Shown here one piece after another: positions 27,952-36,267 of a stretch of 64,000 bases of DNA (its first letter is position 1; each line of letters begins with the position of its first letter). The translations under genes and the position numbers were made by a program. The DNA lies in contig NZ_QZCH01000015.1 in NCBI RefSeq assembly GCF_003596335.1, positions 54,453-118,452 on the forward strand. Reading direction: 5' to 3'. The notes beneath the pieces were generated by a model. It worked only from the letters and a program-made list of their open reading frames with translations. It made no database searches and had not been told where the DNA came from. This DNA comes from Motilimonas pumila. Lineage in GTDB: Bacteria > Pseudomonadota > Gammaproteobacteria > Enterobacterales > CBDFNC01.

Positions 27952-28634
27952 TTTACATAAGCCTTATTTAAGTAAGTTTCGAGCATATACTGCAGCCGGG
28001 TGAAGATGATGACCACCACCCAATAAATGAGCGCCACTGCGACAAAGCTTTCAAAGAATTTAAAGCTGGAAGACGCTTCCATTTGCGTGGCTGACATCAT
28101 TTCTACTACGCCGAGGGAGAAGGCCAGTGAGGTGCTTTTTATCATGTCGATAAAGTAGTTCATCAATGACGGCGTGGCGATACGCGTGGCTTGGGGCAAA
28201 ATGATCCGTCGCATGGCTTGCAGCTTGGTCATGCCAATGCTGAGGCTGGCTTCCATCTGGCTGCGGTCTATGCCCAAGATAGCGGCGCGTATGCTCTCTG
28301 CCATGTAAGCGGAAAAGTGCAGTGACAAGCCGATGACAGCAGCCGTGAAGGCGTCCATATTGACCAGAAAGGGCACCAAGCGAGGCAAACCGTAATAGAA
28401 TAAGAAAAGTTGTACCAGTAGCGGCGTTCCTCGGAAAAAGGAAATAAACAGCTGGCTCAACGGGTCTAAAATTGGCAGCTTAAATACCCGAATAATGGCG
28501 ATAACCACCGCCAATACCAGCGCAAAGGCGAAGCCAAGCAACGCCATTTCCATGGTCACGCCGAGATACTTGAGTAACGTCGGCAGTAATTCTAGGGTAT
28601 AAGCAAAGTCGAAGCTTACTTCAAAATCATTCAT
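27948..28634 (-). CDS. Amino acid ABC transporter permease
   Basis: 228 residues with five or so membrane helices, of the HisM/GlnP type. The conserved EAA loop reads [31 protein letters not shown] when joined in pieces, with the central glycine and the LP that contact the ATPase. [22 protein letters not shown] is the usual early block. It probably forms a homodimer, since only one permease gene is present. Its start overlaps the binding-protein stop by one base. Confidence 0.92.
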   Translation of the reverse strand: MNDFEVSFDFAYTLELLPTLLKYLGVTMEMALLGFAFALVLAVVIAIIRVFKLPILDPLSQLFISFFRGTPLLVQLFLFYYGLPRLVPFLVNMDAFTAAVIGLSLHFSAYMAESIRAAILGIDRSQMEASLSIGMTKLQAMRRIILPQATRIATPSLMNYFIDMIKSTSLAFSLGVVEMMSATQMEASSSFKFFESFVAVALIYWVVVIIFTRLQYMLETYLNKAYVK

Positions 28635-29392
28635 TATTGGGTAATGTCTGTATCAAACCATTTTTGAGAAATCTTGCTGAGCGTGCCATCGGCTTGCATT
28701 TCGCTAAGGGCGGCATTTACTTTTTCACGCAGGGTGTCTTGCTTAGCCGATTTCACAAATGGCATGGCATTTTTGATGGTTTCAAATGGTTCACCAGCCA
28801 GCTGTAAAGGCAGGCCTGATTTCTTGATTAGCTGGGCCGATGATACGCGATCCATGACAAACGCATCCGTTCGACCCAATACCACGTCTTGTTCAAAGCC
28901 GGAATCATAAGTAACAATGTCGATTTGCTTGTCTTTATCGTGGGCCCTTAGTAGTTGCTCAAAATTACTGCCGAGGTTTACGCCCACTTTCTTACCCGCT
29001 AAGTCATTAATGCTTTGAATATCTGTGCGGCCTTTTTTCACCACAATTTGAGCACCGTCAACCACGTAAGGGTTGGCAAAGTTGTATTTTTCCAGGCGAG
29101 CATCGGTCACTGTAATTTGGTTTGAAATAGTGTCGATGTGGCCAGCTTCAAGCATGCCAAACAGGCCTGAGAAATTGGCCGTTTCATATTTCACTTTAAA
29201 GCCTTGGCGTTTGGCTATTTCATCCCATACGTCAACCTCAAAACCTTGCAGTTCACCTTTTTGCACAAAAGTGAAAGGGAAGTAACGGCCAGACATACCG
29301 ACTTTGACAACATCTTGGGCGAATGCGGGCACTGTCAGTAAGCTAGTCAGTGCAATCAGCCCAGCAATAAAAGGGGTAAACAGTTTTTTCAT
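28634..29392 (-). CDS. Amino acid ABC transporter substrate-binding protein (polar/cystine type)
   Basis: 252 residues with a Sec signal peptide ending AFA|QDVV. The mature protein is the class 3 solute-binding fold: VKVGMSGRYFPFTFV, then GFEVDVWDEIAKRQG, a typical LAGKKVGVNLGSNFEQLL hinge block and a C-terminal KISQKWFDTDI. The sequence is closest in feel to cystine or polar amino acid binders (FliY/TcyJ), but the ligand cannot be fixed. It is the first gene of the three-gene operon. Confidence 0.9.
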   Translation of the reverse strand: MKKLFTPFIAGLIALTSLLTVPAFAQDVVKVGMSGRYFPFTFVQKGELQGFEVDVWDEIAKRQGFKVKYETANFSGLFGMLEAGHIDTISNQITVTDARLEKYNFANPYVVDGAQIVVKKGRTDIQSINDLAGKKVGVNLGSNFEQLLRAHDKDKQIDIVTYDSGFEQDVVLGRTDAFVMDRVSSAQLIKKSGLPLQLAGEPFETIKNAMPFVKSAKQDTLREKVNAALSEMQADGTLSKISQKWFDTDITQ

Positions 29393-29906
29393 GGGATGCA
29401 GTCTCTTATGATTGAAGTGTTATTAGTTATATCAACATCCAATATTGGAATAAGGGATGGAGTTTAGATAACTAATTATTATATAGATGGTAGAAAAAAT
29501 CACCTGCTAAAGGCTTTTTAAGTGGTGTTTTAGAGTCATATTTAAATCAATAATGGTTTTAAATACTGATTAACTAATCCTTGCCAGCAAGTAATGACGC
29601 TACTAATACAAATATAGACAGGAAAATATGGCCTTGCTGATAGTGTTTATAACTTGAGGTGGCAAGGGGCTTAAATAAGCTAAATACGGCTGTAAATAAA
29701 AGAGGCTCGTCATTGTTGGTAGCGGCAAAACTGAGAGTTGCTGAAGATAAAGATAAAGATAAAGGTAGAAATGTACCAAACACGATAAACCGCAACCGCG
29801 GCAAGCTTAAGGTTATAAAATAGGGATGCAGAAACTGCGGAAAATGAAGAAGGCTAGGCCTTGCGGTAAGCCTTCTTTAAATAAGTCTGCGATATGTTAA
29901 GCAGCA
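29393..29906. other. Intergenic region, no convincing gene
   Basis: 514 bases between two minus-strand genes, holding the promoter of the ABC operon. AT-rich. A short run of direct GATAAA repeats is seen near 29750-29770. A 76-codon minus frame with a TTG start (29574-29804) lacks a ribosome binding site and is not called. A hairpin near 29847-29877 is listed separately. Confidence 0.55.
29847..29877 (-). terminator. Possible terminator of the lipoprotein gene
   Basis: A 9-base stem AAGAAGGCT/AGCCTTCTT with a 13-base loop lies 30 bases past the lipoprotein stop. The minus-strand tail is CATTTTCC, so the T run is short and the call is tentative. Confidence 0.4.
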
Positions 29907-30443
29907 CTATTCTAAAATAACGTCAATAATATTGGTTTTACCTCGGGTAAGGGTAACTTCACCGGTGGCGTAGGCTTTGGTGGCGGTTGCCTTGGCTTTA
30001 ATATAGTAGGTACCGCTATTGGCGATCTCTTTCCAGCCATTTCTCAGCCACTCTGAATCCTTGATAAGAAAGCCTTCAGGGGACACTGGGAAATAGTGTA
30101 TAGTGCCTTCCAAGTTACCGCCGCTGTCTAAATGCGTGGAGTTACGAAAGGCAATTTTGGTTAGGCCCTCAGGGTTAGCAACCACTTCGGCGACAGTCAC
30201 TGTGCCATAATCACGACTAGAGCGGGTAGGGGAGGAAGTCCTGATCTTCTCACGGCCAGCTTTACTGCCTCGAGACACTGTAGTCTCGCCAATCGTTGGC
30301 ACATCCATCGCTGATGATTTTGTGCTAGTACCTGTTGAATCCAAAATGCCATTAACCGCACCACGAGTTACGCTTTCAATTTCGTTCGATGCACAACCTG
30401 TAATGGCGAGGCTTAAGCCAATGGCTACTGCTATTTTCTTCAT
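29907..30443 (-). CDS. Hypothetical lipoprotein
   Basis: 178 residues. Signal MKKIAVAIGLSLAITGC has a lipobox with Cys17. Residues 18-80 are low-complexity, Ser/Thr/Arg-rich and probably unstructured. The C-terminal half looks beta-rich (GTIHYFPVSPEGFLIKD, SGTYYIKAKATATKAYATG, EVTLTRGKTNIIDVIL), which suggests a small beta-sandwich. I do not recognise the family. Ribosome binding site GGAATTCTTGC is present. Confidence 0.7.
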   Translation of the reverse strand: MKKIAVAIGLSLAITGCASNEIESVTRGAVNGILDSTGTSTKSSAMDVPTIGETTVSRGSKAGREKIRTSSPTRSSRDYGTVTVAEVVANPEGLTKIAFRNSTHLDSGGNLEGTIHYFPVSPEGFLIKDSEWLRNGWKEIANSGTYYIKAKATATKAYATGEVTLTRGKTNIIDVILE

Positions 30444-30497
30444 GCAAGAATTCCTTTCTAAATATATTTTGTCGGCGTGCTTCGAAACCTGGCTGAG

Positions 30498-31418
30498 TTA
30501 GCCTCGAGGCTGTATGTTTATGACAATGGCAGCATGATCGCTAGCTTGGCTGTCGGTGGCATAATTGGCGTGGGTTAGGTGGCGGTCAAAACACTGATAC
30601 TGCTCAACCGTTGCGATTTGTTGATCATAATCGGGACTAAATTCCGCCGACAATAAGATGTAATCCAGAACATTTCCTTGACCGCCATAATAGTGGCTGG
30701 GTGGACGGTCTTCATTAGAAAGGCTCAGGTTAAAAGCGTCGTGTAAGCGCCAGAGCCTTTCGCTGTCTTGCCGATTGGGCTCAGGAACAACAAAAGCTAA
30801 CGGCAATACATTTTTACTCAGGTCGTCGTTAAAGTCTCCCATAATGACCACGGGCAATTTACTTTGCTTGCGACGTTGGCAAATATCAGCCATTAACGCC
30901 GCCATCTCTTGATGACGTAAATTATCCGAAGCCCAGCGGCCAAGGTAGCACTCTAGCTCTTTCGGCGCCGCCTCTTGCTCTGGGGTTAATAGCGGGCGCT
31001 TTGATTTAAGATGCACGCTGTATATGTGAGTGGGGCCAATATGAGGCAATACAACTTCGCACAGCAATGGTGCGCGACTAAACGTAGCAGCGCATTGCTC
31101 GTCTATGTCACATGGCTGCAGGGGGTGCTTGCTGGCAATGGCCAACCCAGGTTTGCGATAGACATGACTTTCGGGCTCTAAAGCACTTGGGGTAAAGGCG
31201 AAGTAAGGGTAACCAAGATCGAAACAAAGTTGTTTAAGGTCGGGCCCTGAAAACACTTCCTGCATGGCAATGATATCGGCGTCAGCTTGTTGCAGGGTGT
31301 TTTTGAGCCAATTTTGCTTTTTTTGCCATTGCTCTGGCTCAAGAATATTTTCAAATTCGTATGCCGCATAGGGCGGTGCCACGTAATTAAGCAGGTTTAA
31401 GGTCAGTAAGCGTATCAT
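30498..31418 (-). CDS. Endonuclease/exonuclease/phosphatase (EEP) family hydrolase
   Basis: 306 residues with the EEP metal-dependent hydrolase fold. The visible pieces are LLTLNLLN with the first Asn, IIAMQEVFS with metal-binding Glu54, a central HSVHLKSKRP region, VVIMGDFNDDLS with the catalytic Asp-x-Asn, LDYILLSAEF, and the closing SDHAAIVI with Asp-His. No signal peptide. Members cleave phosphodiesters in DNA, RNA, phospholipids or sugar phosphates. The substrate here is unknown. Confidence 0.82.
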   Translation of the reverse strand: MIRLLTLNLLNYVAPPYAAYEFENILEPEQWQKKQNWLKNTLQQADADIIAMQEVFSGPDLKQLCFDLGYPYFAFTPSALEPESHVYRKPGLAIASKHPLQPCDIDEQCAATFSRAPLLCEVVLPHIGPTHIYSVHLKSKRPLLTPEQEAAPKELECYLGRWASDNLRHQEMAALMADICQRRKQSKLPVVIMGDFNDDLSKNVLPLAFVVPEPNRQDSERLWRLHDAFNLSLSNEDRPPSHYYGGQGNVLDYILLSAEFSPDYDQQIATVEQYQCFDRHLTHANYATDSQASDHAAIVINIQPRG

Positions 31419-31593
31419 GGGCCAGTTCTTTGCTGTGGGTGAAATGGCCTGAGGCCACTTATCCTTTGAATGAGTTATTCACTGCTATGTTGACAGTGGC
31501 AAGCGGCAGCAAGACACATAACTGAAAGCCATTTGCCAATAGGGTGCCGCTTACAATCGCTTTACCGCCATTGTAAGGGGCACTGTTACCTTG

Positions 31594-32151
31594 TTACAAC
31601 AGCTTTAACAATTGCGCTAACCAAGCAGGGTGAGCCGGCCAAGCTGGAGCCGTCACTAGGTTACCGTCAGTATGGGCTTGATCCATCTCGATGTTTTGGT
31701 AGCGGCCACCGGCAGCTTCAACTTCTGGGGCGCAGGCTGGGTAAGCAGATATGGCTTTACCTTGCACCACTTTTGCCGCGGTAAGTAATTGTGCGCCATG
31801 GCAAATGGCAGCAATGGGTTTATTTTGTTGCTGAAACGCTTGGATCAGTGACAGCACCTCTGGATTCAAACGTAAGTACTCAGGTGCGCGGCCGCCAGGA
31901 ATGACTAAAGCATCGTACTGCGAGGCTTGTACCGTTGAAAAATCTGCATTGAGGGTGAAGTTGTGGCCAGGCTTTTCGGTGTAAGTTTGGTCACCCTCAA
32001 AGTCGTGAATGGCGGTTTTGATGGTATCACCGGCAGCTTTATCTGGGCAGACTGCATCCACTTGGTGTCCTACCATTTGTAGCGCTTGAAAGGGCACCAT
32101 GATTTCGTAATCTTCAACAAAATCACCGGCGAGCAGTAAGATCTTTGCCAT
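31594..32151 (-). CDS. DJ-1/PfpI-family protein
   Basis: 185 residues of the class I glutamine amidotransferase-like fold. The nucleophile elbow is [10 protein letters not shown] with Cys117, preceded by [12 protein letters not shown], and an acidic residue lies near the N-terminus in GDFVEDYE. This matches the PfpI/DJ-1 group (intracellular protease or glyoxalase III/deglycase-like activity). It lacks a signal peptide. It follows the esterase gene behind a terminator and is probably a unit of its own. Confidence 0.85.
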   Translation of the reverse strand: MAKILLLAGDFVEDYEIMVPFQALQMVGHQVDAVCPDKAAGDTIKTAIHDFEGDQTYTEKPGHNFTLNADFSTVQASQYDALVIPGGRAPEYLRLNPEVLSLIQAFQQQNKPIAAICHGAQLLTAAKVVQGKAISAYPACAPEVEAAGGRYQNIEMDQAHTDGNLVTAPAWPAHPAWLAQLLKLL

Positions 32152-32179
32152 GTAATATTCCTTTATATTGTTTTTGGTT

Positions 32180-32209
32180 AAAAAAATAGCGGCTTAAGTA
32201 AGCCGCTAT
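32180..32209 (-). terminator. Rho-independent terminator of the esterase gene
   Basis: On the minus strand a 10-base stem ATAGCGGCTT/AAGCCGCTAT with a 4-base loop is followed by six T. It lies 18 bases behind the stop of the esterase gene at 32228. Confidence 0.88.
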
Positions 32210-32227
32210 AAGTGAGAGGTTGGTTTA

Positions 32228-33316
32228 TTAATCGTCTTGTTGCGGCGCCGCGAGGTGCTTGCTTAAGAAGATAAGGTTTGCGTCAATGGTTTCACTTCTT
32301 TTATCTAAGTGGCCGCCATCAAACTCATGGAATTCTGCGTGCATACCTAATTGGCCGAGAGAGCTTGTTACCGCGGCCGTTGCTTCTACTAACCCAAATC
32401 CTGGTAAATCTAAGTTGCCCACTTCTGTACGAAGTGCAATGTGTTCAAAGCTTGTTGAGCTTGAATCAACCATTTTGATCTTAGAAGGTAAGTCAAAGTT
32501 GTCGCATTGGATAAAGTCTGCAAAAGAGAGCATATCTGGTGATTTGACATAACTTGGCGGGTTATTCGGTGCAGCAGACGTCACGGACATGATGCTGCGA
32601 TAAAGGTATGTAAAGTCTTTAAAGACGTCAAACCCTGCAATGATTTCGCCAGAATTAAGGTAGGTGCTTGTGCCTAAATATATGTAACCACAAGTGGTCG
32701 CATCATTGTCGAGCACATAATCAGTCGGGCTTTGCGCCGCAACGGCTGAGAACATCTCTGGCGCTTCGAGCACGGTTGTAATGGCGCCGTAACCGCCCAT
32801 TGAGAAGCCAATTAGGCCACGGCCCTCAGCGTCATCTATGGTTCTGAATTTATCATCAATCGCAGGAATCAGGTCTTGTAAGATATAATCTTGCCAATTA
32901 CCGGTAATTTCTGAATTCTGATACCAACTGCCAATCATGGCGTCTTTAGCGTCTAAAGCAACAATGATCATTTCATTGACGTCACCTGAAGCAATTAATT
33001 TATCCATATTTGCATCAATATCTGGGTGCACATTACCGGTATAAAACCAATCGGCTGCGTCACCGCCAAAGCCATGCAAGGCATAAACTACTGGGTATTC
33101 AATTTCGTCATTTTCGTAGTAGCTAGGCGGCAGATAAACCATTACCTCACGGCTCGGATACGCCCCTGTGACGTTGTTTTCTAGCGACTCGCCATAGACT
33201 TGAATACGCTCTACCAAACCATTTTGGTGAGAGTACTCGGTGTTATTGCGAGCTGTTGCGCCTGTTGTTATTAAAATAGAAGCCGCACAAGCAGATAAAA
33301 TGAAGTTTTTCATCAT
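32228..33316 (-). CDS. Secreted esterase, alpha/beta hydrolase of the putative esterase family (PF00756)
   Basis: 362 residues. A signal peptide (MMKNFILSACAASILITTGA) is followed by a domain like esterase D / ferulic acid esterase. VVYALHGFGGDAADWFYTG contains the oxyanion region, and the nucleophile elbow is GFSMGGYGA with Ser172. The final catalytic His is in HEFDGGHLDKRS. The product is likely periplasmic or secreted. It is divergent from the serine hydrolase at 33747 with 430 bases between. The substrate could be a formyl ester, feruloyl ester or acetyl ester. Confidence 0.83.
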   Translation of the reverse strand: MMKNFILSACAASILITTGATARNNTEYSHQNGLVERIQVYGESLENNVTGAYPSREVMVYLPPSYYENDEIEYPVVYALHGFGGDAADWFYTGNVHPDIDANMDKLIASGDVNEMIIVALDAKDAMIGSWYQNSEITGNWQDYILQDLIPAIDDKFRTIDDAEGRGLIGFSMGGYGAITTVLEAPEMFSAVAAQSPTDYVLDNDATTCGYIYLGTSTYLNSGEIIAGFDVFKDFTYLYRSIMSVTSAAPNNPPSYVKSPDMLSFADFIQCDNFDLPSKIKMVDSSSTSFEHIALRTEVGNLDLPGFGLVEATAAVTSSLGQLGMHAEFHEFDGGHLDKRSETIDANLIFLSKHLAAPQQDD

Positions 33317-33746
33317 GATCCCTTTTGATGTTTTTTTGAGTTTTAAAGGGTATCAATATTTTTATTTGAAGTAATGTTAAACAACATAATTTGTAACCGA
33401 GATCTCTAATACTTAAGTTTAACCATATGTTTTTTATGCTATTTGTTGATTTATTATAGATGGATTTAATTGAGTGTAATGCTCGGTTATAGAAAAGCTT
33501 TGTAGCGATTAATCTTTAGATATGCGTAAGAGTTATATTTTGGTGGAATAGGTTGGTCGTTGTTGAATAATCATCAAGTGTTATTGCATTGAGCATTTAG
33601 GCGCATTGTTATCTCACTTAGAAAAGCCTAGAAATCCCTTTTTTGTCATCCTTCACTGTAAGTTTTATTGCTGGCGTGATGGTCCTTAGCAACTAAGTTG
33701 CAAGCTATCGCGATTGGATTATTGAAGTAAACTCAAGGGTATTTTC
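33317..33746. other. Divergent promoter region between two hydrolase genes
   Basis: 430 bases, AT-rich, carrying the promoters of the esterase (minus) and the serine hydrolase (plus). A small inverted repeat ATGTT-AAAC-AACAT at 33374-33387, about 58 bases before the esterase start, is a weak operator candidate. I see no gene. Confidence 0.5.
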
Positions 33747-35042
33747 ATGAAAAAGACACTATTAGCGTTTAGCTTATGCATGGGGCTCGCTGTCAGCGCA
33801 GAGGCGGCGGAATTTCAAGGCCGAGATGAGGTTTTTGTTGAGGCTGCGCAACAACACGCCATTTCTATTTATGATTGGGACTCTGCTGAGAACTCGGCCT
33901 CCACGTTTCCCCATGCTTATAAATTCACTCACAGTTACCGAATCAGTCGCGGTTTACTTGGCAGTGACCAAGACGTGATTGTGCCTGAGCAGTTTAAGCG
34001 AGGTCAGTTAGATCTCGCCTCGATCAGCACTTCAGACATTGAAGGTGATATTCCCCTCTATGTGTTTTTGCGTGATCGCCTTAAAAATCATGCCATGGTG
34101 GTACTAAAAGGCGATACTTTGCTGCATGAGCACTATTGGAACAATATGAACCCGCAGTCGCTGCACTTAGACATGTCGGTCACTAAGTCGTTTACTTCTC
34201 TGGTGGCACAGATCGCGGTGGCTCAAGGCAAGCTGGATATGCGTAAGCGGGTGATAGATTATTTGCCTGAATTAAAAGGCAGCGCATGGCACACGGCTAC
34301 GGTACAACAGGTTTCTGACATGCGAACCTCTTTGATTATAGATACGCCGCCTCATGCATCGTGGGATGACCGAATGACCACCTCACAATCTTATAACACA
34401 GATACGGGTGTGGCTGATTATCCCAAAGGGATCAGTGATTACTTGCCTCTGGTAAAAAATGTTAATCACCCCATGGGGCATAAATACGATTACCAATGTG
34501 CCAATACTGAAGTTCTTGGCAAAGTAGTGGAATCAGCCACGGGGGAAAAGTTAGCCGATTTGTATGAACAACAACTTTGGCAAAAAGTCGGCTTGGAAAA
34601 TGATGCCTACCTGATGGCTGATCATGCTGGTGGTGCCATGGCAAGTGGGGGCTTAAACGCATCGACCCGTGATTTAGCAAGAATAGGAAAAATGCTGTTA
34701 AACGATGGTAAAAACTATTTGGGTGAGCAAGTGGTACCCAAAGCGTTTATCGATCAAATGCTGGCAGGTAATGATCAGGTGCGCGCGGCTTGGAAATTAA
34801 GCAAAGAAGCTGCGTTGGCTGATGGTTGGTATATTGATCAGTTTCGAGTACTGAATGTTGCCGACCATCAAATTTTAGCTATGGTGGGGATCCACGGTCA
34901 AGTGGTTGCCATGGATAAGGCTTCTGGCGTAGTGATTGCGATGAATGGTGGCTACCCACAAACAGAAACACCGCGAATGGCATTGGGGATATTTCATAAA
35001 GTCATTCCCGCCATTTTAAATGCGGTTAACCAGCAATCTTGA
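33747..35042 (+). CDS. Secreted serine hydrolase, class C beta-lactamase / 6-aminohexanoate-dimer hydrolase family
   Basis: 431 residues with a signal peptide (MKKTLLAFSLCMGLAVSAEA). The catalytic SxxK motif is Ser144-Val-Thr-Lys147 in LDMSVTKSFTSL. The second motif region is KYDYQCANTEVLGKV around residues 247-260, with Tyr249 and Asn253, and the third block is MVGIHGQVVAMDKASGVVIAMNGG. The layout fits the NylB/EstB branch of the beta-lactamase family, more esterase or amidase than true beta-lactamase. It lies divergent from the putative esterase. The substrate is not known. Confidence 0.85.
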   Translation: MKKTLLAFSLCMGLAVSAEAAEFQGRDEVFVEAAQQHAISIYDWDSAENSASTFPHAYKFTHSYRISRGLLGSDQDVIVPEQFKRGQLDLASISTSDIEGDIPLYVFLRDRLKNHAMVVLKGDTLLHEHYWNNMNPQSLHLDMSVTKSFTSLVAQIAVAQGKLDMRKRVIDYLPELKGSAWHTATVQQVSDMRTSLIIDTPPHASWDDRMTTSQSYNTDTGVADYPKGISDYLPLVKNVNHPMGHKYDYQCANTEVLGKVVESATGEKLADLYEQQLWQKVGLENDAYLMADHAGGAMASGGLNASTRDLARIGKMLLNDGKNYLGEQVVPKAFIDQMLAGNDQVRAAWKLSKEAALADGWYIDQFRVLNVADHQILAMVGIHGQVVAMDKASGVVIAMNGGYPQTETPRMALGIFHKVIPAILNAVNQQS

Positions 35043-35052
35043 TGATAGTTGC

Positions 35053-35081
35053 ATGGAGCGCGGATACGCTTCGGGCTCCAT
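35053..35081 (+). terminator. Possible terminator hairpin after the serine hydrolase gene
   Basis: ATGGAGC and GCTCCAT form a 7-base stem 10 bases past the stop codon, followed by TACCTT. A second hairpin with GGGGC/GCCCC lies at about 35131-35149. Neither has a long T run, so confidence is low. Confidence 0.35.
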
Positions 35082-35305
35082 TACCTTAAATGCGGTCAGT
35101 ATTATCTTCCAAGGAGCACAGTGGGTAAAGGGGGCGGTTCCAGAGCCCCTTTGCGCAATTACGGCGATTATTTAAGGATAAAATTGCTTCTTTAATTCGG
35201 CTTGAAATATTCAGGCATATTAGATAAATGATGAGGTTATTTCTAATATTTCACCATTAAAACTGGGTAAATATATTTCAAATATTTACCTTAAAAGAAA
35301 GCCAA

Positions 35306-36022
35306 CTACTCAGTGAATACGCTAGCTAAAAATACACAGTAACTCTCTGATAAAGCAGAGCCTGTCATGTTATAGGCACTAATCTTATAACAGTATTCTG
35401 TTTCTGTTGGCAACTCTCTATCAGTAAATTTTGTAGCATTAGCTGGTAACTTTATTATTTCGGAAAACTCACCTTTATTGCTATTACGGCTAATAATAAA
35501 CCCCATTTCGTTATCCGACTTATCTTGCCATGTTAACGTAATATCTCTATTTTCTGTGCGGGTAAACTCTTTTAAACCTGAAGCTCCCTCACTCGGTAAT
35601 GAGGTTGGAATGACAATGACGTTATCGCTTGGTGCAGCGGTAGGTGACGTTGTTGGTGCAGCGGTCGGTGCCGTTGAAGGAGGCTCAGTTACCGCTACTG
35701 TTGGGGGCAGCGTTGCGCCTTGCTCTGCTGGAATTGAGGTTGGCTCTGGGCTGAAGGTATCATTATTTTTGTCTGACTCAGGGACGGGAGTCGCTGGCGT
35801 GGGCTCGCTTGCTTCGGTATTGCTGGGCTTGGCAGTTGGTTGGCTGTTCGGTGAATCAGATGATTCACCGGGTTGGGCCTCTTGTTCGGGGACTAAGTCA
35901 TTGGCGCTGGGAGCTATGTAATCTGAAGTGTTATTTTCTGATGATTCTTCGGTACAAGCGAGAAGAGTCAGGCCAGCCAACAGTAATATTGTTTTTTTGA
36001 GGTATGAGGAGCGCGAAAACAT
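35306..36022 (-). CDS. Lipoprotein with long Pro/Thr/Ser-rich linker and C-terminal FN3-like domain
   Basis: 238 residues. The signal MFSRSSYLKKTILLLAG ends in lipobox LLAC with Cys23. Residues 25-150 are low-complexity (Pro, Thr, Ser, Ala, Glu), with short repeats such as TAAPTTSPTAAP, and should be an extended stalk. The last 80 residues read LTWQDKSDNEMGFIISR, FTDRELPTETEYCYKISAYN and TGSALSESYCVF, which is a fibronectin type III-like domain with two cysteines. It would be displayed from a membrane. It is divergent from the large beta-helix gene at 36268. Confidence 0.78.
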   Translation of the reverse strand: MFSRSSYLKKTILLLAGLTLLACTEESSENNTSDYIAPSANDLVPEQEAQPGESSDSPNSQPTAKPSNTEASEPTPATPVPESDKNNDTFSPEPTSIPAEQGATLPPTVAVTEPPSTAPTAAPTTSPTAAPSDNVIVIPTSLPSEGASGLKEFTRTENRDITLTWQDKSDNEMGFIISRNSNKGEFSEIIKLPANATKFTDRELPTETEYCYKISAYNMTGSALSESYCVFLASVFTE

Positions 36023-36267
36023 GTATTTCGTTCACTTTTTTAGGGTTAAAAGGCTAAGGTATAAAAACTCTTTAGTTGCCTCATCTCTCAAAAATAGAGC
36101 AGATAACTTAAGTTCATATTTATATTTGTTTAATATACAAATTATAAAATAAATATAAAACTCTATTTCGATCATTTTGTGACTAGTTTCCTAACTCAAT
36201 AGGAAATATGTAGCAAGTGTCATGATTCTTTAGTTTTATGCCACCTAGATCGAGATGGAGCTGCTGC

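Noticed and set aside
29750..29770. Short GATAAA tandem run
   Set aside because: Only three units in an AT-rich gap; too short to treat as a repeat element or a regulatory array.
29574..29804. A 76-codon minus-strand frame in the 514-base gap
   Set aside because: TTG start with no ribosome site; the hydrophobic translation partly comes from a GATAAA repeat run.
35131..35149. GGGGC/GCCCC hairpin downstream of the serine hydrolase
   Set aside because: No T run and 90 bases from the stop codon; not called as a terminator on its own.
36238..36267. ATG start 10 codons upstream in the giant gene
   Set aside because: No good ribosome site, and it would put a hydrophilic Arg/Ser stretch before the signal peptide. 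The GTG at 36268 has GGAG at the right distance.
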